DNA of 32,359 nucleotides, taken from Methanobacteriota archaeon (GTDB lineage: Archaea; Thermoplasmatota; Poseidoniia; Poseidoniales; Poseidoniaceae). Positions 18,231-26,733 of the stretch are shown piece after piece. The DNA is taken from assembly GCA_002729095.1 (NCBI GenBank), contig PBWC01000022.1, forward strand, positions 1 to 32,359, read 5' to 3'. The position numbers and the translations under genes are program-made. The number at the start of each line of letters is the position of its first letter. Within the stretch, counting starts at the first letter, position 1. A model generated the notes under the pieces. The model ran no database searches and had not been told where the DNA came from. It worked only from the letters and a program-made list of their open reading frames with translations.

Positions 18231-18974
18231 ATGGCAGACCATTGGATTGAGAATCACAAACGCGATTCTTGGAGGCGACAGGCCAAAGCCAGTGGATATC
18301 GTGCTCGATCAGCATTCAAATTATTACAAATTCAAAAAAGATTCAAGCTCATCCGAGAAGGAGATGTAGTTCTAGATGTGGGTTGTCATCCTGGTGGTTG
18401 GACACAAGTTGCAGTTGAATTATCTGGTGAAGATGGAGTTGTAATAGGGGTTGATCTAGATGCTTGCCAACCGGTTGAAGGTGCAACATTACTGGTAGGA
18501 GATATTACCGATGAAATGACTCAGGAAAGAATTCTTGATGAATTACAAGGCCGTCCAATCAACACTATTGTTTCTGATATATCTCCCGATATAACAGGTA
18601 AATGGGATGTCGACCAAACAGTTGCAATGACTTTGGTAGCAGATGTATTTGATTTCTCTATGAAATTATTGTGTAAAGGCGGCTCGTTTACCTCTAAACT
18701 GTTCCAAGGAATTGGAGTTGAGGAGTTGATTAAGGCGGTGAAACCGTACTTTTCTGATGTAAGGAGATTTTCCCCTGACGCCTCGAGAAATTCATCCTCA
18801 GAAGTTTATCTTGTATGTCGAAACTTTATGCCTTGGATGATGGAAAAAGATATGTCAATACGTTCAACTTATGAGGAATTATTAGAGCCTAAATTGGGAG
18901 GTCACGAAATAGAGGAAGATTTAGGTGAAGTCTTCACATCTTTTAGGGTTAGAAGAAAGAAGAAATCAGACTAA
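18231..18974 (+). CDS. rlmE: RlmE/FtsJ-family rRNA (uridine-2'-O-)-methyltransferase
   Basis: GYRARSAFKLLQIQKRF, VLDVGCHPGGWTQVA, SDISPDITGKWDVD; catalytic K-D-K-E pattern visible. Confidence 0.92.
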   Translation: MADHWIENHKRDSWRRQAKASGYRARSAFKLLQIQKRFKLIREGDVVLDVGCHPGGWTQVAVELSGEDGVVIGVDLDACQPVEGATLLVGDITDEMTQERILDELQGRPINTIVSDISPDITGKWDVDQTVAMTLVADVFDFSMKLLCKGGSFTSKLFQGIGVEELIKAVKPYFSDVRRFSPDASRNSSSEVYLVCRNFMPWMMEKDMSIRSTYEELLEPKLGGHEIEEDLGEVFTSFRVRRKKKSD

Positions 18975-19011
18975 CCTAACTTTGATTAACATAGAATTAA
19001 ATTTCCAAATT

Positions 19012-19359
19012 ATGGAAAACAGACCGTTTAGTAAGAAATTCAGACAAAACAAAAAGCAATTTAGAAGAGAATTTGTAAAAAATTTACAACCTAATAGAGT
19101 AGTTAATCGACTTGAACTAGTAATCTTAAGGATTTATCCAAGGAGAATTGTTCACTCAGAGAAATACAATGGCGCGCTTGCTGCTTCATGTGGAAGGGAT
19201 GAGACCGGACTGGTCGGTTTGGTATTGTGGGGTGAGCAAATAGATAGAATTAGAATTGGCGATGTAATTAGAATCGAGTCTGGATGGTGTTCATTAAGAG
19301 ACGGAGAATTGGTTGTGAGTACTGGATTATCGGGTAGAATCTCGGTTATCGACCGTTAA
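19012..19359 (+). CDS. Single OB-fold nucleic-acid-binding protein (SSB-like)
   Basis: ALAASCGRDETGLVGLVLWGEQIDRIRIGDVIRIESGWCSLRDGELVVSTG resembles archaeal SSB OB folds. Start taken at MENRPF; the track start lies inside rlmE. Confidence 0.7.
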   Translation: MENRPFSKKFRQNKKQFRREFVKNLQPNRVVNRLELVILRIYPRRIVHSEKYNGALAASCGRDETGLVGLVLWGEQIDRIRIGDVIRIESGWCSLRDGELVVSTGLSGRISVIDR

Positions 19360-19453
19360 TTATTGAACTAAATTGTATATTTTGTCAAAATTGAATCTCA
19401 CGCAACCATAAAGAAGGGTAGGGTGTGGGGAGTTTTGTTCCAGAGGTATATCC

Positions 19454-19624
19454 ATGAGTGAGAGAGCAGCAAATTGTACATCGTCCGGAGTTCCATTAGT
19501 AGAGGAAGGTTCAACAAGTTTCCCTTGTCCAGGATGTGATGAAATGGCTGTAGGTAGAAGCCCAAGGTGCAGAAATCAAGGAGTTCTATACCTTTGTCCT
19601 ACCTGTGGATACCAAGGACCCTGA
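19454..19624 (+). CDS. Small archaeal zinc-ribbon protein (56 aa, HVO_2753-like)
   Basis: MSERAANCTSSGVPLVEEGSTSFPCPGCDEMAVGRSPRCRNQGVLYLCPTCGYQGP; absent from the ORF track (under 60 aa); sits just upstream of aEF-1beta. Confidence 0.9.
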   Translation: MSERAANCTSSGVPLVEEGSTSFPCPGCDEMAVGRSPRCRNQGVLYLCPTCGYQGP

Positions 19625-19633
19625 GGTGATATA

Positions 19634-19909
19634 ATGGGTATGGTAGCAATGACATATAAGTTGAATCCTAACTCTGAAGTTGAGGATATAAATGCAGAAT
19701 CTATAGCTGAAGCGGTAAAGTCTCTAGCGAGTGATGTTTATGATATACAAGCTGTAGACGTAAAACCTCTTGCCTTCGGTTTGAAATTCGTTCAAGTCCA
19801 TGTTGTAATGTCTGACAAAGAGGGTGGCCTATCTGATGCATTTGAAGAAAAGATGTCTCTAATCCACGGTGTCGGTGAGATTGAAGTACTATCCATGGGT
19901 CTACTTTGA
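19634..19909 (+). CDS. ef1b: Translation elongation factor aEF-1beta
   Basis: LASDVYDIQAVDVKPLAFGLKFVQVHVVMSDKEGG and ...GVGEIEVLSMGLL; preceded by GAGGTGAT SD-like sequence. Confidence 0.93.
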   Translation: MGMVAMTYKLNPNSEVEDINAESIAEAVKSLASDVYDIQAVDVKPLAFGLKFVQVHVVMSDKEGGLSDAFEEKMSLIHGVGEIEVLSMGLL

Positions 19910-19911
19910 AA

Positions 19912-21309
19912 TCAAAGTTGTTCTAACGGACACTGCATAAATTCTCGCAGTAGAGTGGTTGCATAACTACCTGAGGAAAGTGTGAATCTGAATCTAATAC
20001 ATGCACCTTCAGGATTCCAACGACTATTTTCAGCTGGACCATTAATCCACTTTTTCCCCAATGTGTCATCATTGACAATTGGCACAGTATCTACATGGAA
20101 ATCGCTATAATTAGTGACCAAAGCTCTTCTAGTTCCTTTAGTTGAAAGTCTAGGAATTTTTTCAATGAACCAATTAACATCATCTAATTCCATTTCTTTA
20201 ATCACGTCTTTTTCAATCTGTCCACCAGCGCCTTCACATGATGAAATTTCAGTTCCTGGTAATGGACCAGTCGGGGTAAGTCTGCCTAATTCGCAATTTC
20301 TCTTTATTCTCGGCAACGTCCTTTCTTCAACTAAGATACAACTTCCAGCGTCTAACTGCCCCTTTTCGTCTATTCTGCCAACAAGATCACCGGGCACAGG
20401 AACTGAAATGGGTAAATCAGCAGAAATTCTGGAATTGAGTGACTTGTTAAAAACAACTGACTGAATGGCATGAATAGTCATTAATTGCAGATTGTTTGGT
20501 AATTTCTTTATTGCTCCAATCCAATCATCTGGTTGTTTAATCAAATGTTCCAACATTCTTTTTTCAAATCCTAGCCACTTAGGAATTAATTCTAATGCCT
20601 CTTCAACTGGTCCGTTTTCTCTAATAAATTTCCTAAAATTCTCGGCATCATCATTTTCAGTAATGCCTTCCATAGATAGATAAGCCATAACTGCATTTTC
20701 CCATTTATTAGTTATTATATGTCTTCCGACCTCTGCCGTAACAGGTCTTCCAGATCCAAATCTTTGGGGACCAATCCAGTTTGGAAAAAGATTTTTTCCA
20801 ACGTTACTGTCAAGCCTTTTTTTGATTCTTTCAACCTCATCTAGTGCTTCTTGTTCAGTCATAGGAGTTCCATCTTCATGACTGCAACCCCGCGCTATGA
20901 TTGTGAATCTATTTCCTCGGTGATTGCCAAATCCAATCTTTTGGTGAGTCCGACCTAAAATTTCTATTTCTACATCCGGCATTTCGATTTGTGATACTTT
21001 ATTTTGATTAGCATCTATAACAAATAATTGTTGAGTTACTGCCCTCTTGTCTTTTGTTCCTGCAAAAAATATTCGATTCCTTGGAATGTTTAAATTTCTG
21101 GCTAAGTTTGTACAAAATCTGTTGGTTTCCCAGTTTGTAAGAGTAATTTTTGCTACAGTGAATCTGCCTCTTGGGTCAAGATGAACTGGTGTTGAAACCT
21201 CTTCAACTCTAAAATCTGTAGTTCGAGCTTTTAGGACGCCACCAATTCCTTGGGTATTAGTAGCATAACCCTCTAAACCGATTATTTTCGATAGAGGGTC
21301 AAAAGACAT
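19912..21309 (-). CDS. truD: tRNA pseudouridine(13) synthase TruD
   Basis: FFAGTKDKRAVTQQ, GNHRGNRFTI, NLFPNWIGPQRFGSGRPVTAEVGR. Confidence 0.95.
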   Translation of the reverse strand: MSFDPLSKIIGLEGYATNTQGIGGVLKARTTDFRVEEVSTPVHLDPRGRFTVAKITLTNWETNRFCTNLARNLNIPRNRIFFAGTKDKRAVTQQLFVIDANQNKVSQIEMPDVEIEILGRTHQKIGFGNHRGNRFTIIARGCSHEDGTPMTEQEALDEVERIKKRLDSNVGKNLFPNWIGPQRFGSGRPVTAEVGRHIITNKWENAVMAYLSMEGITENDDAENFRKFIRENGPVEEALELIPKWLGFEKRMLEHLIKQPDDWIGAIKKLPNNLQLMTIHAIQSVVFNKSLNSRISADLPISVPVPGDLVGRIDEKGQLDAGSCILVEERTLPRIKRNCELGRLTPTGPLPGTEISSCEGAGGQIEKDVIKEMELDDVNWFIEKIPRLSTKGTRRALVTNYSDFHVDTVPIVNDDTLGKKWINGPAENSRWNPEGACIRFRFTLSSGSYATTLLREFMQCPLEQL

Positions 21310-21321
21310 TAACCCAGCCCC

Positions 21322-21579
21322 TCAGAGGCTTACTGCAGAGAAATCTTTGGAAATATCTTGAACGATTTCTTTCAATAACTTTTCAACAGAGACTTTTCCT
21401 TTGGTGCGGATGAAAAATTCTGGGTCATCTAATTCTGGATGACCAGGGAAATAATTTGCGTAGTCAATGTTTTTGTGATTATTCAAGCGCTCACGAAGCA
21501 TTTGAAGGGCGGTATGGCTCTCGCCGACAATTCTAAATCTCAGCTCATTTTTTTCCATGATAAGTACCTTTACTGGCAT
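21322..21579 (-). CDS. rpoL: DNA-directed RNA polymerase subunit L (Rpb11-like)
   Basis: NELRFRIVGESHTALQMLRERLNNHKNIDYANYFPGHPELDDPEFFIRT. Confidence 0.93.
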   Translation of the reverse strand: MPVKVLIMEKNELRFRIVGESHTALQMLRERLNNHKNIDYANYFPGHPELDDPEFFIRTKGKVSVEKLLKEIVQDISKDFSAVSL

Positions 21580-21708
21580 AGCGAACGACCTGTCGTATCA
21601 CCTACTCGTTTTGAACTTATCCTTTCACTAATTAATAACATTTTGAAATTAACTGACTTAAGTACGAATGACCCCTTTACTTTTTTACTGAATCATTGTG
21701 GGCATAGT

Positions 21709-24315
21709 ATGGAGACTGCTAAACTGGAGGAGGCGATGGCCTCTTTTGCAGACCGGTTTAGAAAGCTATCATTGCCTATTTTACTCGTAACTAGCCTATT
21801 TACCGTCATTTTGATGGCTAACCTGATTACTTCACCTCCAAAATTCAACACCGATTTGGACGCATTTGCGCCAGAATCAGAATCCAAAGATGCTCACGAC
21901 AGAATTCATGAGTATTTTCCTAATGAAACTAGACCACTATTTATTGACGTTGAAAGAGATGATGGAGGCAATATTATGTCCTTCGATCATATTTTAATGA
22001 TGGAGCAACATCTTCAATCAGTACGTTCAATTTCTTCGGAGTTAAATGATTCAGTGGTTGTCTGGACTACGACTCCAGACATCTTACAACTTGCTTTGGA
22101 TGAAGAATCTAATGGCACAAACTTATCGCAACTTAATTCTTGGAATGAACTTCTAGATTTAATTGTTGAAGATGATATAGAATGTCGACTTAACAATGAT
22201 GACCAGTTTCTATCTGCTGCTACTTATGCTTCATCAGCCTTATTGAATAGAGATTTAGATTTCAATCCAACATGTGACTATTTGTCAGATGGTTCTGGTG
22301 ATGGTTCTCCAGTTGTTAGTTCAACTCTTTGGGTTTTGGAAATAGACCCTGATTTATCCGAAGAAGAGAGGAAGAAAGTTCAAGTCGAGTTGAGGGAAAA
22401 ATTTGAACAATTATCGGATGATTCAATTTTAGATTATGGTGTTGTTTCACTCGATTTACTTTCACATGACATCGATAGTGGAACTTTTGATAATTTAGCA
22501 CTTCTAGTAATCTTGGCACTAATAGTCGTCGTAGTTCTTTTGATTTTTGCTTTCCGTTCAGTTAGAGATGTTGCATTTCCTCTTGTTGGCCTATCATACG
22601 CATTAATCTGGACGTACGGCGCTCTTAACCTATTCAATGTAGATTTCACTGCCCTAGAAGTTGCTGTTGCGCCCTTGGTCTTAGGTTTAGGAATAGATTA
22701 TGCCATTCACTTACAGAGAGCACAAGCACGGCTCAGAGAAGATTATTCCGACCCTGCTGAATCATGGCTGCGGGCTTGTGCAAGACTTTCTGTACCTCTA
22801 TCATTGGCTGTAATAACAACTGTTGCAGCGTTTTTGGCCAATATTATATCTCCGTTACCACCGCTAGCGACCTTTGGTTTTGCTCTTGCATTTGGAGTGG
22901 TGTGTGCCTTCATTACATCTACAGTCGTAGTAGGTGCATTACACGTAGTTATTGATTCATCGAATAACTCGAATCCTTCCAAAGCGATAACCATGCCTGC
23001 TTTTACGAATAATTTAGTAAAGATTCAACAAAAGCAGCAAGTCAGTATTTTCCTTGTAGTAATACTACTTTCAGGAGTATCTATTTTTGGTGCGGCATCT
23101 TTGGACACTGATTTTGATTTGGGTGACTTTGTTGATCCAGACATGGAGATTATGTCCGTCAGAGATGACTTATCAACAAATTATGAAAGTGCAGGATGGA
23201 AAATAATCTATGTTCTTTTCGAACCTTCCGATAGTAGAGTATACATTGAAGGTGATTCGGATTTACTGAATGAACTCAGGGGTTTACATAGTGATTTTGA
23301 GTCGAATCACGACGTAGTTGGAACTGATGGAAAGGTTCCTTCCCCATCTTATGAAGGCCCATATGTTATCCTTAGAGATGCAATTTTGAGGGATAGTAAT
23401 TTCGGCGAATTACACAATCTTGAGGTGATTGGTGACGGTGGAGTTTATGTTGATAATTATAGCCTAGGGTGTGATTTAGGTGCTGCATTCAAATCACTGA
23501 TGGACAACCATACAGTTGCAGATGCATTAAGTGGAGAGTCATGGTCTAAAAGGGTTGAAAATAGTGTATATTTGGAAGGCTCTAATATTGTCTATTTGAG
23601 AAATGAAGTACGAGTTGAAGCATCTACTTCTGTACAGTCTGAACAAGTTGTATCGGATTTTGAAAATATGCTTGGTGAGAAATCGAAGACTGGAACATTA
23701 AGATATAATCTGGCATCGAACTCTGAACTCTATGTTACCGGCGATCTGGCTATGCTTCAATCTGTTCTTGATGGAATTACAGTCTCTCAGATTAAATCAA
23801 CTATAATTTCATTAATTGTCTCATTTGTTGTTTTGATTGCTCTAACTAGAAGGATTCTTCCAGCAGTTGTTATTTTATTCCCTGTAGGAGTCGCATCATT
23901 GTGGGTTGTAGGTTCTATGGCTGCTATAGGACTCAAATGGAATGTATTAACCGTAATGGTAACAGCTCTCACTTTAGGTATTGGTATTGATTATTCCATA
24001 CATATGTGGCGGAGATTTGAGGTTGAATTATCTAGACGGAAAACTCACTGGGATGCACTTAGGGCTTCAATATCAACAACCGGTGTTGCTTTGATTATGA
24101 GTGCACTAACAACCTCTCTAGGATTCTTAGTGCTGCTATTCTCTCCGATGCCCGTAATTCAAGATTTTGGTCTAATCACTGCTATTACAGTATTCTTTTC
24201 ATTACTCTTGGCATTGATTTTACTACCAGTTGTCATGGAATTATCTGCCAGGAGTAAAGAAGAGCAAGTCACTGAAAAAGAATTCAAGCCACAACTTGAC
24301 GATTTAGCTAATTGA
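21709..24315 (+). CDS. RND superfamily (MMPL/HAE3-type) transporter, 868 aa
   Basis: GLGIDYAIHLQRAQARL and GIGIDYSIHMWRRFEVEL motifs, duplicated TM bundles. Start at METAKLEEAMASF; the track N-terminus lies antisense to rpoL. Confidence 0.9.
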   Translation: METAKLEEAMASFADRFRKLSLPILLVTSLFTVILMANLITSPPKFNTDLDAFAPESESKDAHDRIHEYFPNETRPLFIDVERDDGGNIMSFDHILMMEQHLQSVRSISSELNDSVVVWTTTPDILQLALDEESNGTNLSQLNSWNELLDLIVEDDIECRLNNDDQFLSAATYASSALLNRDLDFNPTCDYLSDGSGDGSPVVSSTLWVLEIDPDLSEEERKKVQVELREKFEQLSDDSILDYGVVSLDLLSHDIDSGTFDNLALLVILALIVVVVLLIFAFRSVRDVAFPLVGLSYALIWTYGALNLFNVDFTALEVAVAPLVLGLGIDYAIHLQRAQARLREDYSDPAESWLRACARLSVPLSLAVITTVAAFLANIISPLPPLATFGFALAFGVVCAFITSTVVVGALHVVIDSSNNSNPSKAITMPAFTNNLVKIQQKQQVSIFLVVILLSGVSIFGAASLDTDFDLGDFVDPDMEIMSVRDDLSTNYESAGWKIIYVLFEPSDSRVYIEGDSDLLNELRGLHSDFESNHDVVGTDGKVPSPSYEGPYVILRDAILRDSNFGELHNLEVIGDGGVYVDNYSLGCDLGAAFKSLMDNHTVADALSGESWSKRVENSVYLEGSNIVYLRNEVRVEASTSVQSEQVVSDFENMLGEKSKTGTLRYNLASNSELYVTGDLAMLQSVLDGITVSQIKSTIISLIVSFVVLIALTRRILPAVVILFPVGVASLWVVGSMAAIGLKWNVLTVMVTALTLGIGIDYSIHMWRRFEVELSRRKTHWDALRASISTTGVALIMSALTTSLGFLVLLFSPMPVIQDFGLITAITVFFSLLLALILLPVVMELSARSKEEQVTEKEFKPQLDDLAN

Positions 24316-24904
24316 TAGATAAAGCATCGACAATACTACTCATTTCTAGTCCCTGCTCACGTGCAATCAGCGCAATACATAGCCAATTGCTAACCATGCC
24401 CAAGGCATTTTTTTTACGCTGAATCCTTCTATCAATTTCTTCTATTTCGAGCTTTGATTGTTTCGAAACAAACCTTTTCAGTCTTCTTTCAATTTTAGAC
24501 CTAGGGTCTTTGAAGACTTCATTTTCTTCATCGACTGGTTTTGATATTTTACCAGAGCCCTGTAGATCAACGGAAGCGGTCTTTTTACCATTAGCACTAA
24601 TTGTCTCATCTTGAAATTTAACTGAATCATACTGAACGGGAGTAATCAATCTTGAGGGGCGTGGAAACCAGCCTAGTGGCGTTGTAACTGAATAATTTGA
24701 TAGAGTCGGTGTTAGAGAATCTTGGTCACCTACCAACCATCCTTTGTCAATCATTGCTTCAACTGCTGTACCGGCTTCTTCAGGAGATAACCATCCCATG
24801 TCAAACGACAAAATCCTTTCAATATCTAAATCAGAAAGTGATTCTCCGCTACGAAAACAAACTGCTAAGACTCTGCAGATGTCATCGTAATCTGCATCGG
24901 ACAT
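24308..24904 (-). CDS. DUF2240-like archaeal conserved protein
   Basis: N-terminal DDICRVLAVCFRSGESLSDLDIERILSFDMGWLSPEEAGTAVEAMIDKGWL resembles archaeal DUF2240 proteins as I remember them; not searched. Confidence 0.5.
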   Translation of the reverse strand: MSDADYDDICRVLAVCFRSGESLSDLDIERILSFDMGWLSPEEAGTAVEAMIDKGWLVGDQDSLTPTLSNYSVTTPLGWFPRPSRLITPVQYDSVKFQDETISANGKKTASVDLQGSGKISKPVDEENEVFKDPRSKIERRLKRFVSKQSKLEIEEIDRRIQRKKNALGMVSNWLCIALIAREQGLEMSSIVDALSIN

Positions 24905-25042
24905 GATTGTCAGTAAAGGCTATTACTTTTCAATTTAGGTATGCATAGTTAATAAATTCTAGAATTGAACAAATCTACAATACAATAGGTTCTTTTGAAT
25001 CATCATTATGCGCGCACATAGGGGGAATAAGAATCAGTCGGG

Positions 25043-25049
25043 AATATAT
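25043..25049 (+). promoter_or_regulatory. Possible TATA box for the HEAT-repeat gene
   Basis: AATATAT about 35-40 nt upstream of the ATG at 25084. Confidence 0.4.
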
Positions 25050-25083
25050 TGCTCGTGACCCCCGAACTGGCAAACCTATTAGC

Positions 25084-26385
25084 ATGGGTGGGCGTAAAAA
25101 AATTAACCATGTAATCGAAACAGAAAGTGGCCCTTGGATGGCAATACCCAAGGACGAAATAGTTCCTTTAGCCAGAGGCGAAATTGAAAAAATTAATGTT
25201 AGTTGGAAAGGTAAAAACCTGCAATTAGGCCAAGTCGATGGAATTATAGCCTTGACCAGAATAAAAGGTAAAGGCAAAAATGCATCATCCGCACATAGCA
25301 CCTTACTGTTGTCACTTGAGAGCGAGATTCCTGAGGTAAGAGAGGCTGCACTAAAAGCGCTTCCCGAAGTTGCAACGCAAAAATCTGATGAACTATTTGA
25401 TTGGCTTTCAGTTCTGCTAGATGACGAAAATGTCAAGGTGAGACAAGCAGCGAGCAAATGTCTGTCACTTTCAGCACCCGTTTTTCCTTCTGGAGTCCAT
25501 GTGATACTACAAAATGAATTACGTTCATACAATAAACAACGAATGGATGCAGCTTGGAAAGGATTGAATTCTCTCTGCGAAACTTGGCCAGAAGTTGCAT
25601 GCGATCATTTAGATTCATTATTTCTTGAACCAAAGCCGATTTATCGACGTAAGGCTGCAAATCTATTAAGGAAATTATTGGCCAAAGGCGGTTCTGTCAC
25701 TTGGGATTTAATTTCTTGGGCACTTGATGATGAAGATGTTGAAGTTCGACGTTCCGCTGCAAAGACATTGCCTTCCTTGGCTAGAAACGAGTCTAGATTG
25801 GCTACAATTTTTGCTGAACGTGCCATCATAGACTCTGATAATAAAGTCAGACTAAGTGCAATCAAGGCTATTCAAGCATTGGACAAGGACCATGGTAGGG
25901 CTAGAGAATTGGTTCTAAAAGGAGCCTCTTCTGGAGATATTAACATCCGTAGAGCATGTATTGACATGCTACCTAGGCTTTACTCAGAAGAAGTGTTACG
26001 TGGCGTAGCAATAGATCTTTTGAAAAATGAGAAAGATGAAAATTTGCGCAATGAATTGAAAGAAATGACTATTGATGAGTCTCTTGAAGGTTCAGAATCG
26101 CAGAAGAATAAATTCTTGGCACCAGCTCCGACTGTTCCAAAACTAGATAGGGAAGTTGCCGAGGCTCACGGTATACAAGTTGGCTTAGAACAATTACCAC
26201 AAATAGACAATTTGAGTCGACAAAAGAATAAGATAATTTCTGAAACTGAGCGACTAAAGAATGAAAAAGAAAAGTTACAGAAAACTGCACAGAAAAGCAA
26301 TCCAATGTACCGTTCAGTTAGTCAAGATGAGATTATGGGTTATGAAGAGGATTTTTTCGAAGACGATTACAACGATGAATTTTAA
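25084..26385 (+). CDS. HEAT-repeat protein with C-terminal coiled coil and acidic tail
   Basis: Repeated ...DDENVKVRQAASKCL / DDEDVEVRRSAAKTLPSL / SDNKVRLSAIKAIQAL / GDINIRRACIDMLPRL; tail EEDFFEDDYNDEF. Confidence 0.85.
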   Translation: MGGRKKINHVIETESGPWMAIPKDEIVPLARGEIEKINVSWKGKNLQLGQVDGIIALTRIKGKGKNASSAHSTLLLSLESEIPEVREAALKALPEVATQKSDELFDWLSVLLDDENVKVRQAASKCLSLSAPVFPSGVHVILQNELRSYNKQRMDAAWKGLNSLCETWPEVACDHLDSLFLEPKPIYRRKAANLLRKLLAKGGSVTWDLISWALDDEDVEVRRSAAKTLPSLARNESRLATIFAERAIIDSDNKVRLSAIKAIQALDKDHGRARELVLKGASSGDINIRRACIDMLPRLYSEEVLRGVAIDLLKNEKDENLRNELKEMTIDESLEGSESQKNKFLAPAPTVPKLDREVAEAHGIQVGLEQLPQIDNLSRQKNKIISETERLKNEKEKLQKTAQKSNPMYRSVSQDEIMGYEEDFFEDDYNDEF

Positions 26386-26454
26386 TTTTTTATATTTCAT
26401 GTCGGCATTGTTAAGAAGGGGTCTTGGGTGGACTGGTTGCTAAGAGGTGTAATT

Positions 26455-26670
26455 ATGAGTGATGCTCCTTTCAATGATAAAGCTGAACAATTCGACCGTC
26501 TGTGGGATGGACTAACTCCTAAAGGAGTAAACAGAAACAAAGCACTGAAGTTCCGTCAATACATTTTGGAACATGTCAGACAGATGCGAAGACCTCTAAA
26601 TAGAGAGAATGCCCGTAAATATTGGATGGGTATTTTACAGCAAGAAATCGCTGAAAAAGATAATTTTTGA
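26455..26670 (+). CDS. Small basic uncharacterised protein (71 aa)
   Basis: MSDAPFNDKAEQFDRLWDGLTPKGVNRNKALKFRQYILEHVRQMRRPLNRENARKYWMGILQQEIAEKDNF, between the HEAT and DEAD-box genes. Confidence 0.65.
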   Translation: MSDAPFNDKAEQFDRLWDGLTPKGVNRNKALKFRQYILEHVRQMRRPLNRENARKYWMGILQQEIAEKDNF

Positions 26671-26682
26671 TTACATTGTGTA

Positions 26683-26706
26683 GGGTTGCCCCCGTCTCGG
26701 CGACCC
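26683..26706 (+). promoter_or_regulatory. GC-rich hairpin in the DEAD-box helicase leader
   Basis: GGGTTGCC-cccgtctc-GGCGACCC, 8 bp with one G-U pair, in an AT-rich intergenic region. Confidence 0.55.
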
Positions 26707-26733
26707 CCTAGAGTTTGGGACGGAGGTGAAAAA

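Noticed and set aside
21439-21708. N-terminal extension of the second RND ORF
   Set aside because: Runs antisense through rpoL; the ATG at 21709 gives a standard RND N-terminus.
9481-24315. Two RND genes as a recent tandem duplication
   Set aside because: They are far apart, on opposite strands and only share superfamily-level motifs.
24960-25083. Possible N-terminal extension of the HEAT protein (...RISREYIARDPRTGKPIS-M)
   Set aside because: Frame is open and looks protein-like, but has no ATG/GTG/TTG start, and a TATA-like AATATAT sits at a suitable distance for the ATG at 25084.
24975-25532. 185-aa minus-strand ORF
   Set aside because: Antisense to the HEAT-repeat gene; Ser/Leu-rich without motifs.
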